From: an uncultured Blautia sp.
Lineage (GTDB): Bacteria; Bacillota; Clostridia; Lachnospirales; Lachnospiraceae
Length of the DNA stretch: 14,198 bases
Assembly (NCBI GenBank): GCA_945872375.1
Contig: CAMBYR010000028.1
Coordinates: 1 to 14,198 of the forward strand
Direction of reading: 5' to 3'
Within the stretch, counting starts at the first letter, position 1; each line of letters opens with the position of its first letter. Of the stretch, positions 1-6,400 are shown in pieces. The translations under genes and the position numbers were made by a program. The notes below the pieces were generated by a model that searched no databases, was not told where the DNA came from, and was given only the letters and a program-made list of their open reading frames with translations.

Positions 1-68
1 TCAAAAGGTCTAAACCCACATGAGCTTGCTCATAGGTGGGTGAAAGACCTTGGGATCCTGGTATCATA
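1..68. repeat. Palindromic MITE-like repeat, copy 1 (truncated by window edge)
   Basis: Bases 1-55 are identical to 1710-1764, a direct repeat of 55 bp. The copy folds into a long imperfect hairpin: AAGGTCT (5-11) pairs with AGACCTT (45-51), CCCAC with GTGGG, and ATGAG with CTCAT around a CTTG loop. Its right end, CCTGGTATCATA (57-68), is the exact reverse complement of the left end of copy 2 (1697-1708), which implies a 12-bp terminal inverted repeat. The matching left end of this copy lies outside the window. It ends 5 bp before the stop codon of the DUF4097-like gene, so it forms that operon's 3' untranslated region. There the hairpin, read leftward, is followed by only a short TTTT and could be a weak terminator. 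No transposase is seen. Confidence 0.85.
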
Positions 69-73
69 TTACG

Positions 74-931
74 CTATTTCTCAAACACCAGCTCGATTTC
101 ACCGATACCGCATTCCAGAGAGATGGTTCCCTCTGCGCCTGCATTTCTGATGTCCTCTTCTTTTCCAAGACCGCTGTAGGATCTGCCGTTCACAGACACA
201 CTTCCGATTCCGCATTCCAGGCTGTAATTGTAATCACTTTCTTCCCCTCTGACGCCGAGTTTCAGAGAACCGATTCCACATTCCGCATCAATTTCCCGGA
301 CTGTCAGGCCGGTGATCTCCGCTTCTCCGGTACCAACTTCCACATCAAGCTTTTCTGCGGTGATCTCTGCATTGGTCCTTACTTCTCCGGCACCGGTCTC
401 CACCTTCAGTTCCTTCGCGGAAAAGCTTCCCTCCAGAGACAGACTTCCTGCTGAAACACACAGCTCCATTTTTTCGAAAGCCGTATTCTTCGGATAGAAA
501 ACATTAATTGTTATTCCGTTTCTGACACCGACTCTCGTTCCCTGTGTTTTAATCGAAAGTTTATCGGAGCTGCTTTCCACCTTTACCTGATCGGACGAGG
601 AACCCGTTATCTCCACTTTCATTTTACTGTCATCAGTTTCCTGAAAAAGAACCTCTCCTGCATCCACATCCAGTTCGATTTCCCGCACAGGATTCATCTG
701 ATAGGCTTTGGTCCCGCTTTCGGAGGTTTTTGACTCGTCTTCATCGGAACCGGGCCAATTTCCATTCAGAATCACAATATCCGAAAGATGCCGTACTCCA
801 TTTCCAATATTTGCAGGAATCTCCACATCCTTCATTCCGGCTCCCATGGCAATTCCGGCTGCCGACAGTCCAAGTCCTGCCGCCAGAAATACACAGATCA
901 GAACCAGCATGATTTTTCCAAACCGTTTCAT
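74..931 (-). CDS. DUF4097-like exported/anchored beta-repeat protein
   Basis: The product has 285 residues. Residues 7-31 form a hydrophobic N-terminal signal peptide or membrane anchor after MKRFGK. An acidic, serine-rich linker (about 60-75) follows, then a repetitive beta-strand domain to the C-terminus. Short strand-turn repeats of the form (V/L)(E)xGxGxxxxxG recur, including three exact ECGIG pentamers with cysteines at 218, 240 and 274. This pattern is typical of DUF4097 (putative adhesin-like beta-helical) proteins, which in Firmicutes lie beside PadR regulators and small membrane proteins. Their molecular function is not established; a cell-envelope role is inferred. The start is supported by an AGGAGCG-type ribosome binding site. 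The ATG overlaps the upstream stop (TGATG), which suggests translational coupling. It is the last gene of the leftward operon. Confidence 0.8.
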   Translation of the reverse strand: MKRFGKIMLVLICVFLAAGLGLSAAGIAMGAGMKDVEIPANIGNGVRHLSDIVILNGNWPGSDEDESKTSESGTKAYQMNPVREIELDVDAGEVLFQETDDSKMKVEITGSSSDQVKVESSSDKLSIKTQGTRVGVRNGITINVFYPKNTAFEKMELCVSAGSLSLEGSFSAKELKVETGAGEVRTNAEITAEKLDVEVGTGEAEITGLTVREIDAECGIGSLKLGVRGEESDYNYSLECGIGSVSVNGRSYSGLGKEEDIRNAGAEGTISLECGIGEIELVFEK

Positions 932-1350
932 CAGCTTTCACGCTCCTTTCTCCCTCTGCCCCGCAGTCTCCGGAACAGACCTCTGATTTTTCCATACAGC
1001 CATGGAACCACACGAAACGCCATCCAGACAGCCAGTAACAGAAAAACAATCGCCAGTGCCATAAGCAGGAATCCCACTCCCATGGTGAGAGCTCCGCCTG
1101 CCGGATCCTGCATGCAAACGGCAATTCCTGCCGCAATCGTTGCGATGCCTCCCGAAGCGATTCCGATAGCCGCCCCGCCGAAGCTGCATATCAGGACAAA
1201 CGGAAGAAACAGGATCGTAAAAATAACTCCTGCCACACTTCCTGCCGTTCTGGTAATCAACGGCCACGCAAAGACTATCGCTATAATCAGAAGAATCAGG
1301 TTGCTGCGGTTTATCAGGCCCCCGGAAGTCTTTTTCTGTTCTTCACTCAT
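931..1350 (-). CDS. Small multipass membrane protein of the PadR operon (DUF1700-like C-terminal part)
   Basis: The product has 139 residues and is strongly hydrophobic. There are about four membrane segments, near residues 17-33, 38-56, 58-79 and 86-112. The short N-terminus is polar. The C-terminal tail is very basic (about 117-139, RRLRGRGRK), which suggests a cytoplasmic end. Middle genes of PadR/DUF4097 operons often encode DUF1700 proteins, which carry an N-terminal helical domain before such a glycine-rich membrane part. That N-terminal domain is absent here, so this may be a shortened relative; I infer this from composition and context only. The ribosome binding site GGAGGAG lies 8 nt before the ATG. 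The gene starts 3 nt after the padR stop and overlaps the next gene by 1 nt. No enzymatic motif is visible. Confidence 0.75.
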   Translation of the reverse strand: MSEEQKKTSGGLINRSNLILLIIAIVFAWPLITRTAGSVAGVIFTILFLPFVLICSFGGAAIGIASGGIATIAAGIAVCMQDPAGGALTMGVGFLLMALAIVFLLLAVWMAFRVVPWLYGKIRGLFRRLRGRGRKERES

Positions 1351-1353
1351 GAT

Positions 1354-1671
1354 TTATACTCCTCCCTCAAACAATCTGGTAATCTTTGACGAATAATTTT
1401 TCCACTCCTCCTGATACAGACGAAGCTGGGCAGCGCCTTTGTCAGTCAGCTTATAATAACGTCGATTTCTTCCCGCAAACGCAATATCACAGACAGACAA
1501 ACAACCATCCTTCTGCAGACGGCGAAGAACCGGATACAGGGTAGATTCCGAAACATTCAGAACATTCCTCACATCCTGCGTGATCTTATACCCATAGGTT
1601 CCCTCCGCTTCCTGCGAAACAACCGCAAGAACAATGGCATCCAGAAGAGCTGCCCCTGTATTAAATACCAT
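1354..1671 (-). CDS. PadR-family transcriptional repressor
   Basis: The product has 105 residues, the usual length of the short PadR subfamily. The winged-helix features are all present: a first helix LDAIVLAVV, the YGYKI signature (26-30), the recognition region SESTLYPVLRRL (41-52), and a wing GRNRRYYKLT (67-76) followed by TDKGAAQL. A short C-terminal helix would mediate dimerisation. PadR proteins of this type repress their own operon and respond to envelope or antimicrobial stress or to small ligands; which applies here cannot be told. It is the first gene of a tightly packed leftward operon with a membrane protein and a DUF4097-like protein. The start is set by a GGAAG ribosome binding site about 9 nt upstream. 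A dyad resembling a PadR operator covers the -10 of the inferred promoter at about 1908-1937. Confidence 0.93.
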   Translation of the reverse strand: MVFNTGAALLDAIVLAVVSQEAEGTYGYKITQDVRNVLNVSESTLYPVLRRLQKDGCLSVCDIAFAGRNRRYYKLTDKGAAQLRLYQEEWKNYSSKITRLFEGGV

Positions 1672-1696
1672 TCACTCACTTCCTTTGTTTATAATA

Positions 1697-1890
1697 TATG
1701 ATACCAGGGTCAAAAGGTCTAAACCCACATGAGCTTGCTCATAGGTGGGTGAAAGACCTTGGGACCCGCCCCGATATGAGCATAAAAGTGGGATTATAAT
1801 CCCACGATATGCGAATGTCGGGTAGGATTGTGGGAGTGCAATGCACGGAGCAATCCGTAGGTATCATAGTTGGGGGCTTTTGACCCCAAC
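1697..1890. repeat. Palindromic MITE-like repeat, copy 2 (long form) in the padR leader
   Basis: Nested inverted repeats define the element. TATGATACC (1697-1705) pairs with GGTATCATA (1860-1868). GGGTC (1707-1711) pairs with GACCC (1763-1767), and AAGGTCT (1714-1720) with AGACCTT (1754-1760). An 18-bp perfect palindrome GTGGGATTATAATCCCAC lies at 1788-1805. GGATTG (1825-1830) pairs with CAATCC (1851-1856) around GTGCAATGCAC. An adjoining hairpin, GTTGGGG/CCCCAAC, occupies 1869-1890; its CTTTTGACCC (1877-1886) inversely repeats GGGTCAAAAG (1707-1716). Bases 1710-1764 equal bases 1-55. Compared with copy 1, this copy has about 90 extra bp between the first hairpin and the right terminal repeat. 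Together with the next region it accounts for the 335 bases between padR and the methyltransferase gene. No open reading frame is seen, so it would be non-autonomous if mobile. Confidence 0.85.
1788..1805. repeat. Perfect 18-bp palindrome with TATAAT on both strands
   Basis: GTGGGATTATAATCCCAC is its own reverse complement. It is flanked by a weaker outer dyad (CCCGATAT on the left against ATGTCGGG on the right). A consensus -10 hexamer is present on each strand (+ at 1795-1800, - at 1793-1798). On the minus strand CCGACA (1816-1821) lies 17 bp upstream of it, a poor -35. Promoter activity is only a possibility. Confidence 0.7.
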
Positions 1891-1905
1891 TTCATTTATA
1901 CGCCA

Positions 1906-1921
1906 ATACTATATATTGTAT
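1906..1921. promoter_or_regulatory. PadR-like operator dyad overlapping the -10
   Basis: ATACTATATATTGTAT is a 16-bp near-perfect palindrome (14 of 16 positions symmetric), with ATAC and GTAT half-sites 8 bp apart. The same 4-8-4 geometry is known for PadR operators (ATGT-N8-ACAT in Bacillus). It covers the -10 of the leftward promoter. A further arm ATAGTATT (1937-1944) next to the -35 is the inverse of AATACTAT (1905-1912). Autorepression by the downstream PadR is inferred. Confidence 0.5.
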
Positions 1922-1937
1922 AATATCTTTTTGTCAA
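1908..1937 (-). promoter_or_regulatory. Promoter of the padR operon
   Basis: On the minus strand a perfect -35 TTGACA (1932-1937) is followed after 18 bp by TATAGT (1908-1913), or after 16 bp by TATATA (1910-1915). Transcription would start near 1900 and run leftward through the whole copy-2 repeat before reaching the padR ribosome binding site. This gives a leader of about 230 nt. I found no acceptable promoter closer to padR: a TATAAA at 1688-1693 would put the start site inside the ribosome binding site. Confidence 0.6.
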
Positions 1938-1971
1938 TAGTATTTTATAAAAACAGAATATTGGATATAAT
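1931..1971 (+). promoter_or_regulatory. Candidate promoter of the rRNA methyltransferase gene
   Basis: TTGTCA (1931-1936) is followed after 17 bp by CAGAAT (1954-1959). A better -10, TATAAT (1966-1971), has only a weak AT-rich -35 (TTTTAT, 1943-1948). Either would start transcription 30-40 nt before the ATG. The region overlaps the divergent padR promoter, so PadR binding could affect both. Confidence 0.4.
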
Positions 1972-2006
1972 GAGAAAAATTCAGAAGAAAAGAAGGAACC
2001 AACCAT

Positions 2007-3407
2007 ATGATACATGAATCCATGCTTCCTCCGGAATTTCTTTGCAGAATGAAAGAAATGCTGGGGCCGGAATACGATTCTTTTTTACAAAGCCTTGATT
2101 CTCCCCGAACCTACGGTCTCCGGGTAAATACGGCTAAAATTTCCTGTGAAGAGCTGGAGAGGGAAGCACCCTTTTCCCTCCGGAAAATCCCCTGGATAGA
2201 AAACGGCTATTTTTATGGCGGGGAAGACCGCCCTTCCAGATGTCCGCTTTACCAGGCAGGTTTATATTACCTTCAGGAGCCCAGTGCCATGACCCCTGCC
2301 TCCCGGATTCCGGTAAAGCCCGGAGAATATGTCCTGGATCTCTGCGCAGCCCCCGGAGGAAAGGCCACCGCCCTGGGTGCGGCCTTAAAAGGACAGGGAC
2401 TATTGGTAGCCAATGATATCAGCACATCCCGTGCACGGGCGCTCCTTCGGAATCTGGAGCTTTTTGGCATTGCAAACAGCGTGGTCACCAATGAAACTCC
2501 GTCAAAGCTCGTAAATGCTTTTCCGGAATTTTTCCATAAGATCATTCTGGATGCTCCCTGTTCCGGAGAAGGGATGTTCCGAAAGGAAGAGGCTCTGGCC
2601 AGAGACTGGACACCCGAAAAATCCAGAGAGCTTGCCGCTATCCAGAGAGAACTGATCCTTCAGGCAGCGGATATGCTTCGCCCAGGCGGAATGCTGCTCT
2701 ATTCCACCTGTACCTTTGCCCCGGAAGAAGATGAACAGACCGTTTCCCACCTTCTCTCCATGCGTCCGGAAATGGAGCTTCTGGATATCCCCGGATATGA
2801 GGGCTTTTCCGCCGGTGTTCCAGCCTGGGGAAACGGTGACGAACGATTAAAAAAATGTGTCCGGATCTTTCCTCATAAGATGGATGGGGAAGGTCACTTT
2901 ATGGCACTCTTTCAAAAACCCGGAATCACTTCCCGGGACACCGGTTCCATCCGTACAAAGCAAAACCCTGACACCAGAAAATGGCTGGAAGCGTTTTTCC
3001 TGGAAATCGGGCTTCACAGTCTCCAGGGCATGCCCTTCGACTGGAATCGTGTGGAAACCCGCGGCGAACGCGTGTATTATCTTCCCCCCTGTGCCCATCG
3101 GTTCCGTGGGATCACCTTCCTTCGAAACGGTCTCTATCTGGGCGATCTGAAGAAAAACCGTTTCGAGCCATCGGAGCCCCTGGCTCTGGCACTTTATAAA
3201 GGAGATGCCGAAGCCGTCATCTCCCTTCCCGTGGACGATCCGCGGATCACCCGTTATCTGAAGGGCGAAACCCTTCTCATTCAGCCGGATGAAGCGCCGC
3301 ACAAAAAAGGCTGGCATCTTCTCTGTGTCAGCGGCTATCCTCTCGGCTTCGGCAAACTGGTAAACGGCACTCTGAAAAACAAATATCCTGCGGGCTGGAG
3401 AGTCTGA
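2007..3407 (+). CDS. rsmF: RsmF/NOL1/NOP2/Sun-family 16S rRNA (cytosine-5)-methyltransferase
   Basis: The product has 466 residues, typical of RsmF/YebU-like enzymes, which transfer a methyl group from SAM to C5 of a cytosine in 16S rRNA. The SAM-binding motif LDLCAAPGGK covers 110-119. Motif IV DAPCSGEGM (182-190) carries one family cysteine, Cys185, and motif VI YSTCT carries the catalytic nucleophile, Cys235. The pair is diagnostic of m5C RNA methyltransferases. The N-terminal 100 residues match the RNA-binding/ferredoxin-like lead domain. The last 110 or so (FRGITFLRNGLYLGDLKKNR onward) resemble the PUA-like C-terminal domain of RsmF. The exact target cytosine cannot be read from sequence. 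The start is supported by AGAAGGA (1991-1997), 9 nt upstream. It is monocistronic, divergent from padR and convergent with addA. Confidence 0.9.
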   Translation: MIHESMLPPEFLCRMKEMLGPEYDSFLQSLDSPRTYGLRVNTAKISCEELEREAPFSLRKIPWIENGYFYGGEDRPSRCPLYQAGLYYLQEPSAMTPASRIPVKPGEYVLDLCAAPGGKATALGAALKGQGLLVANDISTSRARALLRNLELFGIANSVVTNETPSKLVNAFPEFFHKIILDAPCSGEGMFRKEEALARDWTPEKSRELAAIQRELILQAADMLRPGGMLLYSTCTFAPEEDEQTVSHLLSMRPEMELLDIPGYEGFSAGVPAWGNGDERLKKCVRIFPHKMDGEGHFMALFQKPGITSRDTGSIRTKQNPDTRKWLEAFFLEIGLHSLQGMPFDWNRVETRGERVYYLPPCAHRFRGITFLRNGLYLGDLKKNRFEPSEPLALALYKGDAEAVISLPVDDPRITRYLKGETLLIQPDEAPHKKGWHLLCVSGYPLGFGKLVNGTLKNKYPAGWRV

Positions 3408-3429
3408 CTCTCCGCCGCAGGATATTTTT
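3381..3429. terminator. Bidirectional intrinsic terminator containing the rsmF stop codon
   Basis: AAATATCCTGCGG (3381-3393) pairs with CCGCAGGATATTT (3415-3427), and GGAGAGT (3397-3403) with ACTCTCC (3407-3413), leaving a CTG loop. A T-tract follows on the plus strand (3425-3429). On the minus strand the hairpin is followed by T-rich ATTTGTTTTT (complement of 3376-3385). It can therefore end both rsmF and the convergent addBA transcript. The TGA stop (3405-3407) spans the loop edge, so the left arm encodes the last residues of RsmF. Confidence 0.9.
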
Positions 3430-3441
3430 CATGGATGTCAT

Positions 3442-6400
3442 CTATTTTAATTCCAATACTTTTCCAAGCGTAAAGGAATAAATATAGATTTCGGTCACAC
3501 TCTTTTTCAGCATCCGTTCCAGAGCCTCCGCATATTCCTCCAGCTGAATATGATACAGATCGATCAGTCTTTGCTCTTCTCCCGGCATCACTCTGTCCGT
3601 TTTATAGTCCACCAGAATCAGTTCTTCCTCTTCCTGAAAATAAGCGTCAATGATCCCCTGTACCAGTACCGGTTCTTCTGAAGGCCATGCCGGATTGATC
3701 CTGGATGCCTCTGTGGAGATCACAAAAGGCTGTTCCCTGAACAGAGCGCCCTTCGCCGAAGCCTTCTGCATCCGCCTTCCAAGAGTGCTTTTTGCAAAAT
3801 CAAGAATGTCCTTTTCCCGGATACAGTCCGCTTCCTGCTGACTCATTTTATTCTGCAGCACAAGTGCCGCCTTCTGCTCACGGATCTCCTCTTTCGAACT
3901 CATACGTCCATAATCCAGGCATTCCATCAGTCTGTGATATGCCGTTCCTCTGGCAGCTCCCCGGAAGGTTTCTTCTGTCTGTTCCGAAGCAAAGCGGGGG
4001 ATCAACGGCACAAGATCCGGTTCAAAGAACAGGGCCTCTTCCTTTTCGCTGCCGCCGGAAAACTCTCTTTTTTTCAGTTCAGACACGCTGACCTTCACGG
4101 GAATCTCCTTTCTGTACCAGTAGGGATACTGAAAAGAAAAGCGTTCCTCTATGGCTTCCCGGATCCGGGGATCCGCAGTCTGATTTTCATCCCAGTTTTT
4201 CAGAAATTCCTCCTGCATCTGATCGCCGGCCTGCTTTCGTACCTCTTCCCCGGCCAGCTCCAATGCCGTCACAACGTGGAAATCAAAATCTGCCGCATCC
4301 TGATACAGATCCTTCTGTCTTTTCGGAAAGATACCGTATGCCTGATAAAATTCATCCATACACCGATGCCTTGCAAGAGAAGGCAGGACAAAATCCCAGA
4401 AGTTTTTGGCCCTCAGTCGGGTCCCTGCCGGAAGCAGAACCTCCTCCTTTTCTCCAAAGCCGGACAGCTTCACCGCCAGCTTTTCCAGCTTTCCTGCTGT
4501 TCCCGTGAGAATCAGCTTTTCCTTTGCGCGGGTCATTGCCACATAAAGCACGCGCAGCTCTTCTCCCAGGCTTTCCTTCAAAAGTTCCCGGCGGATCAGC
4601 TGTTTATAGAGCGTAGAACATATCACCCTCTTTTCCGGAAAAACAGCGTCGGCACCAAACCCAAGATCCGGGTGAACAAGGAGCCCTGCGTTTATGTCCT
4701 GGAAATTAAACTGCTTTCCCATGCCCGCCGCAAACACAATGGGAAATTCCAGACCCTTGCTTTTATGAATGGTCATGATCTGCACGGCGGAGGTTCCTCC
4801 GGAAAGATTCACCTCACCAAAATCCACTTCATATTTCTGCAGATTTTCAATATAACGGACAAAGTTGAAAAGCCCCCGGTAACTGGTTTTTTCATATTCC
4901 ATGGCTTTTTCCACCAGCATACGAAGATTGGCGCTTCGCTGCTCTCCTCCCGGCAGAGCTCTCACGTAATTTCCATATCCGGTTACCTCCAGCACATACA
5001 GAATCACCTCGTGAATCGGCGTCCAGGATGCCAGCTCCCGCACATGTTCCAGAAGTGTCAGAAACTGCCTGAGCTTTTCTTTCAGTTCTTCCTTTGGCGA
5101 TTCTTCCGGAAACAGCACGATCTGTCCATCCTGTACATAATTCAGGACACTGTCATACAGAGGTCCCCTGGAATGTTCCAATCGGATTTCCGCCAGTTCC
5201 TGGGCCGAACAGCCCACGATCGGAGACCGAAGCACGCTGGTCAGCGGAATATCCTGGAGAGGATTGTCACAGATACGAAGGAAGTTCAGGATCGTTACCA
5301 CCTCCACGGCAGAAAAATATCCGGTTCTGGATGCCGTATATGCCGGAATCCCCTGAGATGCCAGCACCTCTGCAAATACATCGGCCCATCCGGAGGCTGT
5401 CCGCAGGAGGATGGCAATATCACTATATTCCACCGGACGGTATACGCCTGTTTCTTTATCCAGGATGCTCTCATGCTCCATCATTCTCCTGATTTCCTGG
5501 GCAATGGTCATCGCCTCCAGTTCTCTGGATGTCTGCCGGGAAGCCTCATCCTCCAGCTCTTCGCCATCCTTTTCGATCAGCAGGACTTCGGTTCTGACAA
5601 AGTCCTTATTTTGTCCTTCCGGAAAGACGGCACCGGGATACAAAGCCGCCGCATCATCATAATCCACACCGCCCAGATCGGATCCCATCACCTGCCGGAA
5701 AATATAATTCACGCTTTCCAGCACCTCTTTCCGGCTTCGGAAGTTTTTGTGAAGGTCGATTCTCTGCTCATCACTGTCGTTTAGGGTATAGCTTTTATAT
5801 TTTCCCATAAACAGCTCCGGCCTTGCCAGACGGAACCGGTAAATACTCTGCTTTACATCCCCTACCATAAAGGTATTTTTCTGTTTTTTTGCCCATCCTG
5901 ACACACAATTGGTCAGATACTCCTGGACCAGATTGCTGTCCTGATATTCATCCACCAGCACCTCGTCGTATTTTTCCGAAAGCTCTCTGGCGGCCTGGGT
6001 CATTTGGAACGTATCACCCTTTTTTTCCATGAGGATCTGAAGGGCCATATGCTCCATATCCGTGAAATCCAGCACATTTTTGTCCCTCTTCTTTTCTGCA
6101 AATCGCTGCCGGAATTCCCGGACCAGCTCCACCAGAACTTCAAGAGGTTTTCCGGCAGCTTCCATCAGTCCTGACAGATCCTGCTCCTTCCACGCAAAAT
6201 ACTGCTTCCCCAGATTTTTCAGGATCTCCTTTGCTTCCTCACGAAGGGCCTTCACCTGCTCCTTCGTCCGCTCGTCCGCATCCGGCATTTTTTTTGCCGA
6301 AAGACGGGCAAAGGAAAGATTTTCCAGAATCTCTCTGATGGCATCATACTGTCGTTCTTCCACGTGCCTGCTCAGTATACGGATCGTTTCCAGATCACTG

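Noticed and set aside
741..1136. Alternative minus-strand frame overlapping the membrane and DUF4097 genes
   Set aside because: It overlaps two better-supported genes with ribosome binding sites and coupled starts, and its translation is Trp/Cys-rich and unlike a protein family.
1688..1713. TTGACC/TATAAA as a promoter at the edge of the repeat for padR
   Set aside because: The spacer is only 14 bp, and the start site would fall in the padR ribosome binding site. The TTGACA promoter at 1908-1937 is much better.
1..1890. CRISPR array or insertion sequence at the left end
   Set aside because: There are only two repeat copies about 1.7 kb apart with genes between them and no transposase or spacer pattern. 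They are better described as palindromic non-autonomous repeats.
3934..5784. Open frame of 616 codons on the plus strand
   Set aside because: It lies wholly antisense to addA, whose helicase motifs are intact. Its translation is rich in His/Phe/Ser/Arg without domains and has no ribosome binding site or operon context. It is a codon-bias shadow.
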